Shown: positions 1 through 8,719, numbered from the stretch's first letter. The stretch: DNA of 64,000 nt from Flavobacterium piscisymbiosum (GCF_020905295.1 NZ_JAJJMM010000001.1:1054001-1118000), one strand, 5' to 3'. Notes: a model not told the origin generated them from the sequence alone. Made by a program: numbers and translations.

Positions 1-134
1 GTTTCACGCAGATTTAAAGAGATTTAAGCAGATTTATTTTTTTAAATCATTCTAATCTTTTATCCCGATAGCTATCGGGAGTGGCAAAAAAACTTGAAAC
101 AAAGCAAACTTGAAACTAAAAAAACAACATCTTT
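1..134. repeat. Intergenic repeat remnants and a palindrome
   Basis: This leader holds degenerate copies of a cAGATTT-type dispersed repeat at 1-35. It also holds the perfect palindrome TCCCGATAGCTATCGGGA at 63-80. The palindrome resembles the TCCCGA...TCGGGA hairpins at 5369-5384, in the epimerase-like gene at about 14398 and in the lycopene cyclase gene at about 52100. No gene is visible here. The palindrome could also end transcription of a gene left of the window. Confidence 0.6.
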
Positions 135-842
135 ATGTTACATAGAAACAAAATACCAAACTTAAAAGTAATCGCATTTGATGCTGATGATACTTTATTT
201 GTGAATGAGCCTTACTTTGAGGAAACGGAGCATAAATTCTGTGCTTTGATGGAAGACTATCTTTCGCATCAGGGAATTTCACAAGAATTATTTAAAATCG
301 AAATTGACAATTTACCTTTATACGGTTACGGAATCAAAGGCTATATTCTTTCGATGATTGAAGCTGCAATGAATATTTCGAACAATACTATCCCAATTGA
401 GGCTATTGCAAAAATCATTCAGTACGGAAAAGAATTACTCGAAAAACCAATCGAACTTCTGGACGGAGTGGAAGAAACTTTACAATCCCTGCACGGAAAA
501 TATAAATTGGTTGTTGCTACAAAAGGAGACTTAAAAGATCAGCACAGCAAATTACATCGTTCAGGTTTGGGTCATTATTTTCACCATATCGAAGTAATGT
601 CAGACAAACAGGAAATCGATTATGAAAAACTATTAGGGCGTTTAGATATTCAGGCCCATGAGTTTCTGATGATCGGGAATTCATTAAAATCTGATGTTTT
701 ACCCGTTTTAGGACTTGGAGGTTACGCCGTTCATATTCCGTTTCACACCACTTGGGAACACGAAAAAATTAGTCATAAAGTCGAACACGAGCATTTTAGT
801 TCATTCGAAAAAATTACTGAAGTACTTCAGAACTTATCATAA
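135..842 (+). CDS. HAD-family hydrolase
   Basis: A 235-residue cytoplasmic phosphohydrolase of the haloacid dehalogenase superfamily. Motif I is DADDT near residue 17 (nucleophile Asp plus acid/base Asp). Motif II is the Thr in VATKGD near residue 127. A Lys lies in the KQEIDYEK stretch, and motif IV is GNSLKSDV near residue 182, which positions Mg2+. The helical cap between motifs I and II fits a phosphoglycolate-phosphatase-like subfamily. The substrate cannot be read from sequence. The stop codon overlaps the start of the next gene by one base (TAATG), so the two are probably translationally coupled. Confidence 0.88.
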   Translation: MLHRNKIPNLKVIAFDADDTLFVNEPYFEETEHKFCALMEDYLSHQGISQELFKIEIDNLPLYGYGIKGYILSMIEAAMNISNNTIPIEAIAKIIQYGKELLEKPIELLDGVEETLQSLHGKYKLVVATKGDLKDQHSKLHRSGLGHYFHHIEVMSDKQEIDYEKLLGRLDIQAHEFLMIGNSLKSDVLPVLGLGGYAVHIPFHTTWEHEKISHKVEHEHFSSFEKITEVLQNLS

Positions 843-1483
843 TGAAAACACTTTTAGATTTAGAAAACTGGAACAGAAAAGAACATTTCCAGCACTTTAA
901 ACAAATGGAAGAGCCTTTTTTTGGCGCAACTGTAGAAATTGATTGTACCAAAGCTTATCAAACTGCCAAAAGCCTTAAAGCTTCTTTCTTCATCTATTAT
1001 CTACACAAAACATTGGTTGCGGTAAATGCAATCGAGAATTTTAAATACCGAATTGCCGATGACAAGATCTATATTAATGATCGTGTTGATGCATCGGCAA
1101 CAATTGGCCGCGAAGATGGTACTTTTGGATTTTCTTTAATTGAATACAATCCTGATTTTAAAATATTCGAACAAAATGCTTTAGCCGAAATTGAGCGTAT
1201 TCAAAACACAACCGGGCTTTTTACAAGATCCTTTGATGATGACAATCTGATTCATTTTTCGGCAATTCCGTGGTTGAATTTCACTTCGCTTTCACACGCG
1301 CGAAGTTACACGTTTCCAGATAGTTGCCCTAAAATTTCATTCGGAAAAATGATTACTTCAGAGGCAGGTAAAAGAACTATTGCTATGTCAATCCATGTAC
1401 ATCATGGCTTGATGGATGGTTTGCATATGGGCCAATTTGTTGACTATTTTCAGGAATTAATGAATGGCCAAAACCAAATTTAA
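842..1483 (+). CDS. Chloramphenicol acetyltransferase-like (CatA fold) protein
   Basis: At 213 residues this has the length of classical CAT enzymes. It carries the signature HHGLMDG near residues 187-193, whose His is the general base that activates the acceptor hydroxyl for transfer from acetyl-CoA. The N-terminal FxGATVEIDCTKAY stretch and the central SFDDDNLIHFSAIPWLNFTS region are also typical of the trimeric CAT family. It overlaps the HAD gene by one base. Chromosomal CAT-like genes of this kind are frequent in Flavobacteriia, and many have unproven activity. The fold is secure; chloramphenicol resistance is not. Confidence 0.85.
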   Translation: MKTLLDLENWNRKEHFQHFKQMEEPFFGATVEIDCTKAYQTAKSLKASFFIYYLHKTLVAVNAIENFKYRIADDKIYINDRVDASATIGREDGTFGFSLIEYNPDFKIFEQNALAEIERIQNTTGLFTRSFDDDNLIHFSAIPWLNFTSLSHARSYTFPDSCPKISFGKMITSEAGKRTIAMSIHVHHGLMDGLHMGQFVDYFQELMNGQNQI

Positions 1484-1573
1484 CCTTATTCTGTTGTTAT
1501 AAAAACTTATACTGGAGAATAATTCTTACAATATATTGTTTGTTTGGGGTGAATTTAAAAATCTCAAATAATA

Positions 1574-2701
1574 ATGAAAAAAATTGTAATTATTTTAGCG
1601 TTTTCACTGGGTTTCAACAACCTACATGCGCAAACAGAAAATACCTCAAATGGCTATAATAAATGGTCTATTGAATTAGGTGGAGGTTTTACTAAACCTC
1701 AGCGACCATTATCTGCAGGTTTCTCTACAGATACTCCAAGTCCTTGGGTTGGTGAAGCAGGAGTTCGTTATATGTTTAATAACAAGTTTGGATTAAAACT
1801 TGATTATGGCTACCACAGTTTCACTAGTGGAGACGATTCTATGGACTTTGATTCAAAATACCAAAGATTAGACTTACAAGGAGTTGCTAACTTAGGCCGT
1901 ATCATGAATTTCGAAACTTGGACTAATACATTTGGTTTATTAGGGCACGCTGGTTTTGGTGTAGGTCAGTTAAAAAGTGATAATTTTAGAGGAAAAGACT
2001 GGACAGGTAACTTTATTGCCGGTATAACTGGACAAATAAGATTATCAAACAGAATTGCTTTAACTGGAGATTTCTCTTCTATTCTAAACGCATCACAAGA
2101 CCATACTTTTGATGGTGCTTACGTTGGCGAAAACAGAGGTTTTTCAGGACTTATTTTTAATGGTACAGTAGGTTTGCAAGTTTACTTAGGAAAAAATACA
2201 AAACATGCTGACTGGACTGTTCTTTCACAAAATGTTGATCTTACAGCGTATGACAACAAACTTGCTGAACTTGAAGCACAGATAAAAAACATTCCATCAA
2301 AACAAGTTATCGTAGAAAAACCTGTTACAACGAATGTGGTAAGTGATAAAGACATTGTGAAAGAAATGATCAATGACAAATATTACAGTGTTTATTTTGA
2401 TTTCAACAAATCAACTCCAATCGAAAATTCTACTGCAGCAATTGATGTTGTTTTAACTTACTTAAGAAAAAACCCATCTACTTCTATAGATATATTAGGT
2501 TATGCTGATCAGGTTGGAAAATCTGAGTACAACGAGAAACTATCAAATGCAAGAGCTACTAATGTTAAAACTATCTTAGAAAAAGCAGGTATTGCATCTT
2601 CAAGATTAAATGTTGTGGCTAACGGAGCTGATACATCAATCCAAAAAGATTCTGAAGAAGCTAGAAGATTAGCAAGAAGAGTTACTTTTAGAGTAAGATA
2701 A
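1574..2701 (+). CDS. OmpA family outer membrane protein
   Basis: A 375-residue protein. A signal peptide of about 20 residues ends near LHAQ. A beta-barrel domain follows (about residues 25-210), then a short linker with a coiled-coil-like segment (AYDNKLAELEAQI). The C-terminal OmpA/MotB peptidoglycan-binding domain spans about residues 270-375, with YFDFNKSTP, GYADQVGKSEYN and the closing RRVTFRVR. The protein anchors the outer membrane to peptidoglycan. It stands alone and is closed by a strong terminator at 2725-2760. Confidence 0.93.
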   Translation: MKKIVIILAFSLGFNNLHAQTENTSNGYNKWSIELGGGFTKPQRPLSAGFSTDTPSPWVGEAGVRYMFNNKFGLKLDYGYHSFTSGDDSMDFDSKYQRLDLQGVANLGRIMNFETWTNTFGLLGHAGFGVGQLKSDNFRGKDWTGNFIAGITGQIRLSNRIALTGDFSSILNASQDHTFDGAYVGENRGFSGLIFNGTVGLQVYLGKNTKHADWTVLSQNVDLTAYDNKLAELEAQIKNIPSKQVIVEKPVTTNVVSDKDIVKEMINDKYYSVYFDFNKSTPIENSTAAIDVVLTYLRKNPSTSIDILGYADQVGKSEYNEKLSNARATNVKTILEKAGIASSRLNVVANGADTSIQKDSEEARRLARRVTFRVR

Positions 2702-2724
2702 TAATCTTAATCAAAAAATAAATC

Positions 2725-2760
2725 AAGCCCTAAAGGAAAATTTCTTTTAGGGCTTTTTTT
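2725..2760 (+). terminator. Rho-independent terminator after the OmpA gene
   Basis: AAGCCCTAAA pairs with TTTTAGGGCTT across a short AT-rich loop and is followed by a run of seven T. It lies 24 bases after the stop codon at 2701. Confidence 0.9.
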
Positions 2761-2855
2761 AGGACTTTACGAAACAAAAGAAATGCTTTTACAGATACTA
2801 TTTATTAGAGGATATTTTAATTAAATTTGGAATAATATTTGTGCTCCAATTAATT

Positions 2856-4337
2856 ATGAAAAAGCTTCTACTTTTCTCGCTCCTCCTCTATCAATCAATA
2901 CTATTAAGCCAGACAGTATTAAATACGTATCCATTAAATTTAAATAATCCATTAGAAAATGGCCAGGCTTTAAATGTCGACGATGTAAAAACTCATGACA
3001 TTTACGTTTTTGCAGCAGATGATAAAAAAATCAATATTTTAAAATATAATAAATCGTTATTTCTGACCAATCAGTTTTCAGATACGCTAAGGAATGTAGA
3101 TGATCGAACTTTAATTGGTCACAGTATTAGTGAAGATGGAAATCCAACACTTTACTGGAGTTCACAAAACAGAAGAAACCTAAGAATCATAAAATACTAT
3201 CTGGATACCAAAACTTCCAGGGCTTTAAATTTTGATTTCCCTGAAAACATTGAATATTTTGTCACTACATTTCAAAAAGACAATATTTTCTATGTTCTTG
3301 GAAAAGAGAAAAACCAACAGCACTTACTTCTTTATGAGTTTCAGAATGGAAAATGTGAAATCCAAATGTTTGATTTTTCTGGTATGCCATTTCAAAATGA
3401 AAGAGGACAAAAATTTACCTTTAGCTCACTTATTCGATATTTTCCACTTCAGAAAATGGAATCAGACGATTTTAATTCCTTAGACAAAACCACTGGTATC
3501 AACAAAATGTATACACTTGACAATCAAATTATTTTGACATTTGATTACAACTCAAAGAAAACACAAGTAATGAGTCTTAATATGGGAAATGGCGAGATTA
3601 CAGAGAAAAATTTTGAGCAGCCTGTTTCAAAAAATCCTTCTAAATCTTCAAATTCATTCTATAGTCAAAACAAATTATTTCAGGTTAAGGCAAGTAAAGA
3701 TGAATTCTTATTTGATATAAAAGATTTTGATTCGCAAAAATCGATCAAAAGCGTTTCAATTTCAAAAAATGATACGATACGCTTTAAAAACTCTCCGATT
3801 TTTCTTCAGCTAAATAACGAAAAACCTCAGGAATTAAAAACTACAGGAAAGTTTCTCAAACAATTGTATAATTTGAATGTTGGTGTTTCTGTTTTTAAAA
3901 AGAAGAACAATAACGTAGTAACTTTTGGCGGATTTATTGAGCATATTTATTCTTCTTTTGCTTACAGCCCATTTGACAACATGTCTTTAAGAGGTTTTGA
4001 TGACATGGGAGTTCAGCAGTATTCACAAAGTAAAATGGTTTCTTTTGATGCGATGTTAAATGCTAACAATGAATTTGTAAATAACCCGCAACAAGAACCT
4101 TTAGCAATCGACAATATTTTCTATTTTCTAAGTATCAATAAAAATGTAACTCTTCAAAACATTCTTAAACTAAAAGATTATTACATCCTGAGCTATTATG
4201 ATAATGTTTTAAAACAGTTTGTATTACGCAAATTTACAGATGGTTTGATAAGAGAAGACAATAGAAATCCGATCATGAATAAGTCTCAATTCTCGAGACC
4301 GGCTAAATTTGAGAAGCTTAAATTTATTGAGAATTAA
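2856..4337 (+). CDS. Hypothetical secreted protein
   Basis: About 493 residues starting at the ATG of MKKLLLFSLLLYQ, a clear signal peptide cut after about SILLSQ. I prefer this start to the in-frame GTG at 2841 because the signal peptide begins here. The rest is a run of short beta-rich segments (for example FAADDKKINILKYN and LKDYYILSYYDNVLKQFVLRKF). This pattern could be a WD- or kelch-like propeller, but no conserved motif is recognisable. The gene is followed closely by ferritin, whose start lies 77 bases on. Function unknown; periplasmic or outer-membrane location inferred. Confidence 0.7.
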   Translation: MKKLLLFSLLLYQSILLSQTVLNTYPLNLNNPLENGQALNVDDVKTHDIYVFAADDKKINILKYNKSLFLTNQFSDTLRNVDDRTLIGHSISEDGNPTLYWSSQNRRNLRIIKYYLDTKTSRALNFDFPENIEYFVTTFQKDNIFYVLGKEKNQQHLLLYEFQNGKCEIQMFDFSGMPFQNERGQKFTFSSLIRYFPLQKMESDDFNSLDKTTGINKMYTLDNQIILTFDYNSKKTQVMSLNMGNGEITEKNFEQPVSKNPSKSSNSFYSQNKLFQVKASKDEFLFDIKDFDSQKSIKSVSISKNDTIRFKNSPIFLQLNNEKPQELKTTGKFLKQLYNLNVGVSVFKKKNNNVVTFGGFIEHIYSSFAYSPFDNMSLRGFDDMGVQQYSQSKMVSFDAMLNANNEFVNNPQQEPLAIDNIFYFLSINKNVTLQNILKLKDYYILSYYDNVLKQFVLRKFTDGLIREDNRNPIMNKSQFSRPAKFEKLKFIEN

Positions 4338-4413
4338 TCCAAATGTATCCTCTTTACCGCTTTCAAAAAACCGAAACCAATTATTTTTTCTAACTTTACA
4401 AAAAAGTCACATT

Positions 4414-4932
4414 ATGTTATCGAAAAATATTGAAGCAGCTTTAAACAAGCAAATTCGCATAGAGGCAGAATCTTCGCAAACCTACCTTTCTATGGCTTGT
4501 TGGGCCGAAGTACACGGATTAGAGGGAATTGCACAATTTATGTATACCCAATCAGACGAAGAGCGCGCACATATGCTTAAACTAGTTAAGTATATCAACG
4601 AACGCGGAGGTCACGCTCAGATTACCGATCTTAAAGCGCCAAAAACATCTTATTCTACATTCAAAGAAATGTTTGAAGCACTTTACAACCATGAGATTTT
4701 TGTTTCAGAATCTATCAACGAATTGGTACATATTACTTTTTCAGAAAAAGATTATGCAACACACAATTTCTTACAATGGTATGTAGCAGAACAAATCGAG
4801 GAAGAAGCGACAGCTAAATCTATCTTAGATAAAATCAACTTAATTGGTGATGACAAAGGAGGACTATACTTGTTCGACCGTGATATTCAGCAATTAACGG
4901 TGACAAGCTCTATTGCTATCAATCCAAAATAA
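4414..4932 (+). CDS. ftnA: Ferritin
   Basis: A 172-residue non-haem ferritin subunit of the bacterial FtnA type. It stores iron as ferrihydrite in a 24-mer cage and oxidises Fe(II) at a ferroxidase centre. Ligands visible are E17 (RIEAESSQTY), E50 and H53 (SDEERAHM), a Glu near 94, and the EQIEEEAT segment near 127-130. An in-frame extension back to 4309 is rejected because it overlaps the preceding gene and lacks family similarity. MLSKNIEAALNKQI is the family's usual N-terminus. A TAACTTTA sequence just upstream may serve as a -7 element. Confidence 0.95.
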   Translation: MLSKNIEAALNKQIRIEAESSQTYLSMACWAEVHGLEGIAQFMYTQSDEERAHMLKLVKYINERGGHAQITDLKAPKTSYSTFKEMFEALYNHEIFVSESINELVHITFSEKDYATHNFLQWYVAEQIEEEATAKSILDKINLIGDDKGGLYLFDRDIQQLTVTSSIAINPK

Positions 4933-4979
4933 AAAAAGTTAAAGTTTATTTAGAATACTTAAAAATAACTATTTTCTTT

Positions 4980-5013
4980 TATATTTGTCTCTGTTTTTAA
5001 ATACGGAGGAAAA
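4980..5013 (+). promoter_or_regulatory. -7 element and unusual Shine-Dalgarno for the small Lys/Cys-rich gene
   Basis: TATATTTG at 4980-4987 matches the Bacteroidota -7 consensus TAnnTTTG. No clear TTG -33 is seen. GGAGGA at 5005-5010 lies three bases before a TTG start codon. Strong Shine-Dalgarno sequences are rare in this phylum, so its position before a non-ATG start supports the gene call. Confidence 0.55.
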
Positions 5014-5199
5014 TTGAGCAAGAAAGAAAAAGATAAGGACAAGAAAAAGGACAAAAAGAAAAAGAAGAAAAAAGAGCTTCTTGACAAGATTAAAAACTTG
5101 GAAAACTGCAAATCTTCTTGTTGTGAGAAATACAAAAAGAGTGAAAAGAAACGTTGCTCTCGCTGTCCTATGTTTGATTTATTCAAAAAAACTGCTTAA
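5014..5199 (+). CDS. Small lysine-rich, cysteine-motif protein
   Basis: A 61-residue protein starting at TTG. The first 25 or so residues are almost all Lys/Asp/Glu (KEKDKDKKKDKKKKKKKE). The C-terminal half carries five Cys in the pattern C-x4-CC-x13-C-x2-C (CKSSCCEKYKK then CSRCPMFDLFKK), suggesting a small metal site or disulfides. It is a real gene rather than chance, because it has its own -7 element, an RBS and a terminator directly after it. It follows ferritin, which hints at an iron or metal role, but that is inference. The opposite-strand reading (4959-5186) is a shadow of this composition. Confidence 0.7.
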   Translation: MSKKEKDKDKKKDKKKKKKKELLDKIKNLENCKSSCCEKYKKSEKKRCSRCPMFDLFKKTA

Positions 5200-5210
5200 C
5201 TAAAATATAT

Positions 5211-5240
5211 AAAACCCACCAAGAAATTTGGTGGGTTTTT
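5211..5240 (+). terminator. Rho-independent terminator
   Basis: AAAACCCACC pairs with GGTGGGTTTTT around the loop AAGAAATTT, 12 bases after the stop of the small Lys/Cys-rich gene. Confidence 0.9.
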
Positions 5241-5522
5241 AGTTTAAATTGCAGTAGTCTTAAAAGACACAAAACAGATCAATTCTAAATCATGTGGAGA
5301 GAGAAAAAATTTATCATAGAGAACACAAAGTTTTTTTAAATATGCTAAGTTGGTAAAAACACATCCCGTCCCGAAGTTTCGGGATCAGGACACAAAGCTT
5401 TGCGGACTTAGATGGTGTAAACGCACTTAAATCCTAGTGAACTCTACGAAAAACCTTCGTTTCTCTGCGGTAAAAAATAATTAGGCGTATAACATTTAGC
5501 ATTGATTCCTCAAAATTTAATT
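5241..5522. repeat. Gene-free stretch with dispersed-repeat remnants
   Basis: No gene is visible. The stretch contains degenerate pieces of the CGCAAAG/TTTGCGG dispersed family (for example ctttgcggactta at about 5398 and ctctgcggtaaa at about 5463). It also has the hairpin TCCCGAAGTTTCGGGA at 5369-5384. The same hairpin core appears inside the lycopene cyclase gene. Confidence 0.6.
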
Positions 5523-6215
5523 ATGAAAAACCAGATTACTATACCCCAATCAAGTCTTGATTTTTTGACTCAACTTAAAGAAAATAACAACAAGCCATGG
5601 TTTGATGCCAATAAACCTGAGTATTTAAAAGAATTAAATCATATTGAAACCTTTGCAGGCGCTTTGCTTGAGGAACTGTCTAAAACTGATGTTCTTGAAA
5701 CGTCTTCGGGTAAAAAAAGTGTGTACAGGATTTATCGCGACATTCGGTTTTCTAAAGATAAAACTCCTTTTAAAACCTTTTGGGGCGGCAGTTATACAAG
5801 AGCAACAAGTGCAAGACGCGGCGGTTATTATTTTCATATCGAAAAAGGCAACAGTTTTTTTGCCGGTGGTTTTTGGGGACCCAATGCTGCAGACTTAAAA
5901 CGCATACGAAGCGAATTTGCTCATGATGCCGGACCAATGAATAAAATATTACAATCGAAATCGTTTGTAAAAACTTTTGGAACTCTACAAGGTGAACAAC
6001 TCAAAACAGCACCAAAAGGTTACGATATCAACCACGAAGCCATAGATTTGCTTCGCTACAAACAGTTTTTAATCATCAAACGTTTTACTGATGAGGAAGT
6101 TTTAAGTCCGTTGTTTTTAGAACAGGCTTTAAACACTTGCAAAAATATGAGACCTTTTTTCGATTATATGAGCGAAATACTTTCAACCGATATCAATGGC
6201 GCTTCTGTTTTATAG
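5523..6215 (+). CDS. DUF2461 family protein
   Basis: About 230 residues from the ATG of MKNQITIPQSS; the upstream ATG at 5502 adds only seven residues. The DUF2461/TIGR02453 family is recognised from LTQLKENNNKPWFDANKPEY at the N-terminus, YRIYRDIRFSKDKTPFKT in the middle, and GGYYFHIEKGNSFFAGGFWGP. Family members are widespread soluble proteins without an established biochemical activity. The gene is monocistronic and converges on ssb, with a hairpin terminator between them. Confidence 0.88.
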   Translation: MKNQITIPQSSLDFLTQLKENNNKPWFDANKPEYLKELNHIETFAGALLEELSKTDVLETSSGKKSVYRIYRDIRFSKDKTPFKTFWGGSYTRATSARRGGYYFHIEKGNSFFAGGFWGPNAADLKRIRSEFAHDAGPMNKILQSKSFVKTFGTLQGEQLKTAPKGYDINHEAIDLLRYKQFLIIKRFTDEEVLSPLFLEQALNTCKNMRPFFDYMSEILSTDINGASVL

Positions 6216-6233
6216 CATTACAACACAAAATTT

Positions 6234-6266
6234 AAACCCGACAGGTTTTAAAAATCTGTCGGGTTT
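6234..6266. terminator. Terminator between DUF2461 gene and ssb
   Basis: AAACCCGACAG and CTGTCGGGTTT form an 11-bp perfect stem. It is shared by the converging genes ending at 6215 (+) and 6328 (-), though the T tract is short in both directions. Confidence 0.7.
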
Positions 6267-6327
6267 GCTAAGTATGCCGTTATTGGTATAAAAACCTTTT
6301 CGGACTCAAATGTAAATTTGAATAACG

Positions 6328-6660
6328 TTATCTGCTGAGCAATAAAATTTCATTGACAATAACTTCGGTCACATATCTTTTTTCACCGTTTTTATTGTCA
6401 TAACTTCTATGGGTTAGTTTTCCTTCAACAGCTACTTCTTTCCCTTTTACTACATATTTTTCGATAATTTCAGCAGTTTTACCCCAGGCGGTCACACGGT
6501 GCCATTCAGTTTGTTCTACTTTTTCACCTTTATCATTGGTGTACTTCTCGTTTGTAGCAATCGTTAGATAGGCTAATTTTCTTCCACTTTCTAAAGTTCT
6601 GACTTCCGGATCGTTGCCTACGTTACCAATTAATTGTACTCTGTTTTTCATTGCATTCAT
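6328..6660 (-). CDS. ssb: Short single-stranded DNA-binding protein
   Basis: A 110-residue OB-fold SSB with the family N-terminus NRVQLIGNVGNDPEVR and the core TEWHRVTAWGKTAEIIEKYV and GKLTHRSYDNKNGEKRYVTEV. It ends at NEILLLSR, immediately after the OB fold. The disordered linker and acidic DDDIPF-type tip of housekeeping SSBs, which recruit repair and replication proteins, are absent. It is probably a secondary SSB (a competence-, repair- or element-type paralog) with the main ssb elsewhere. Translation may start at M1 or at M4 (6651). Confidence 0.92.
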   Translation of the reverse strand: MNAMKNRVQLIGNVGNDPEVRTLESGRKLAYLTIATNEKYTNDKGEKVEQTEWHRVTAWGKTAEIIEKYVVKGKEVAVEGKLTHRSYDNKNGEKRYVTEVIVNEILLLSR

Positions 6661-6839
6661 GGCGTATAATATTTAAATGTTCGTATATAAAAGAATTCGT
6701 TTATCAAATTCAACAAGGCAAAGATGCGACAGACTCCAAAAAATAATCGGTTGTAAACTAATTACTTTCGGTTGTAACTATTTGTAAGCGTTTGTAAATG
6801 GAAATATTTTTCCGTATATTTAACAGAAATCATACTACA

Positions 6840-8369
6840 ATGCAAACAAAAATCAATAAAGTCGAATTAAGAAATTTAGAATTCGACGACTATCAGCAGT
6901 TAAAAAATTCAATGGTTGAATCGTATCCTGAAATGGCGAATTCATACTGGAGATCTAACGATATTAAAAAATTACTCTCAATATTTCCTGAAGGCCAACT
7001 GGTTATACTAGTTGACGGCATCGTTGTAGGATCGGCATTATCACTAATTGTCGACGAAAAATTGGTAGACAAAAGACACAATTACAGGCAAATTATTGGC
7101 GACTATACTTTTTCAACTCATAATCCAGATGGGGAAATATTGTACGGTATAGACGTTTTTATCCATCCTAATTATCGCGGTTTGCGTTTAGGCCGCCGTT
7201 TATATGATGCGCGTAAAGAACTTTGCGAACAATTAAACCTAAAAGCGATTGTTTTTGCAGGAAGAATTCCAAATTATGCTCAACACGCCAAAAAGATGAC
7301 ACCAAAAGTGTATATCGATAAAGTAAAACATAAAGAATTGCACGATCCGGTACTTTCATTTCAGCTGAGTAATGATTTTCACGTTTTACGAATTATCAAA
7401 AATTATCTTGAAGGCGACGAAGAGTCGAAAGAATTCGCTGTTCTTTTAGAATGGAATAACGTTTACTATGACGAAAGTCCGAAATTAATTAATCTTGAAA
7501 AAAGTGTTATTCGTTTAGGATTGGTACAATGGCAAATGCGCCAATTGAATAATCTGGAAGAATTTTTTGAACAATCAGAATTTTTTATCGATGTTGTTTC
7601 AGGTTACGGAGCTGATTTTGCTTTGTTTCCGGAACTTTTTATTGCGCCTTTAATGGCCGATTACAATCATTTATCTGAAGCCGAAGCCATTCGTGAACTT
7701 GCCCGATATTCTGATCCTATCAGAAAGCGTTTTCAGGAATTTGCCATTTCGTATAACATCAATATTATTACCGGAAGCATGCCACTTTTAGATAATGGGA
7801 ACTTGTACAATGTTGGTTTTTTATGCAAAAGAGACGGAACATCAGAAATGTATACTAAAATTCACGTTACACCAAACGAAGTGCAGCATTGGGGAATGAA
7901 AGGCGGATCGCACTTTAAAACCTTTGACACAGATTGTGGGAAAATTGGCATCCTGATTTGTTATGATGTTGAGTTTCCGGAGCTTTCGAGAATAATGTCT
8001 GATGAAGGAATGAATATTTTATTTGTCCCTTTTTTAACCGATACTCAAAATGCTTATACACGTGTAAAACATTGTTCGCAGGCGCGTGCCATAGAAAATG
8101 AGTGTTATGTAGCCATAGCAGGTTGTGTGGGTAATTTACCAAAAGTGAATAATATGGACATTCAATATGCACAGGCATCTGTATTTACGCCATCGGATTT
8201 TGCTTTTCCTAGTAATGGTATAAAAGCGGAAGCAACCCCAAATACCGAAATGACATTGATCGTTGACGTCGACTTAAATCTATTAAAACAGCTTCATGAA
8301 CATGGAAGTGTACGAATTTTAAAAGACAGACGAAACGATTTGTACGAGATTAAAAAGCTAGTGCCATGA
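6840..8369 (+). CDS. GNAT acetyltransferase-nitrilase fusion protein
   Basis: About 509 residues starting at MQTKINKVELR; an upstream ATG at 6798 lies in poor context. Residues 1-210 form a GNAT N-acetyltransferase with the acetyl-CoA loop HPNYRGLRLGRRLYDAR. Residues about 225-509 form a carbon-nitrogen hydrolase with the catalytic triad Glu (FALFPELFIAP), Lys (YTKIHVTP) and Cys (GILICYDVEFPEL). This domain order is known in predicted amidohydrolases of several phyla. The natural substrate is unknown; an acylated amine or amide is plausible. Its last codons overlap the next gene (ATGA), so the pair is coupled. Confidence 0.9.
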   Translation: MQTKINKVELRNLEFDDYQQLKNSMVESYPEMANSYWRSNDIKKLLSIFPEGQLVILVDGIVVGSALSLIVDEKLVDKRHNYRQIIGDYTFSTHNPDGEILYGIDVFIHPNYRGLRLGRRLYDARKELCEQLNLKAIVFAGRIPNYAQHAKKMTPKVYIDKVKHKELHDPVLSFQLSNDFHVLRIIKNYLEGDEESKEFAVLLEWNNVYYDESPKLINLEKSVIRLGLVQWQMRQLNNLEEFFEQSEFFIDVVSGYGADFALFPELFIAPLMADYNHLSEAEAIRELARYSDPIRKRFQEFAISYNINIITGSMPLLDNGNLYNVGFLCKRDGTSEMYTKIHVTPNEVQHWGMKGGSHFKTFDTDCGKIGILICYDVEFPELSRIMSDEGMNILFVPFLTDTQNAYTRVKHCSQARAIENECYVAIAGCVGNLPKVNNMDIQYAQASVFTPSDFAFPSNGIKAEATPNTEMTLIVDVDLNLLKQLHEHGSVRILKDRRNDLYEIKKLVP

Positions 8370-8713
8370 AAACATGTCTTGAATGTTCCGAAAAACTTGT
8401 AGGCCGCGAAGACAAAAAATTCTGTTCAGACAGCTGCAGAAATGCCTACAACAATAAAATAAATAAAGACAGCACTAATTTCATGCGTAATGTAAACAAC
8501 AAATTACGAAAAAATTACCGTATTTTGTGTGAATTAAATACTGATGGAAAATCTAAAGCAACAAGGGATAAAATGATCAATAAAGGTTTTGATTTCGAAT
8601 TCTTTACCAATATCTTGCAGACCAAAACAGGGAATACCTACTATTTCCTGTATGATCGGGGATATCGATCTTTGGACAATGATTATTTTATGCTTGTTAA
8701 AAAAGAAATATAG
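8366..8713 (+). CDS. Zinc-ribbon protein, DUF2116-like
   Basis: 115 residues. The N-terminal zinc ribbon is C-x2-C...C-x3-C (CLECSEKL then KFCSDSCRNAYNNK), which resembles DUF2116 and the CGNR/YjdM-type treble clefs. A basic helix follows, then a small C-terminal domain ending KTGNTYYFLYDRGYRSLDNDYFMLVKKE. It overlaps the upstream fusion gene by four bases and is followed six bases later by the M28 peptidase, so all three probably form one transcript. The function is unknown; nucleic acid or protein binding through the zinc ribbon is inferred. Confidence 0.8.
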   Translation: MKTCLECSEKLVGREDKKFCSDSCRNAYNNKINKDSTNFMRNVNNKLRKNYRILCELNTDGKSKATRDKMINKGFDFEFFTNILQTKTGNTYYFLYDRGYRSLDNDYFMLVKKEI

Positions 8714-8719
8714 TACGTA

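Noticed and set aside
842..1483. Acquired chloramphenicol resistance gene
   Set aside because: The CAT fold is clear, but the gene is coupled to a HAD gene, has host-like composition and shows no mobile flanks. Resistance cannot be claimed.
4309..4413. N-terminal extension of ferritin
   Set aside because: It overlaps the previous gene and does not resemble any ferritin N-terminus.
4959..5186. Minus-strand 75-codon Phe/Ser-rich frame
   Set aside because: It is the complement of the Lys-rich gene at 5014-5199, which has proper expression signals.
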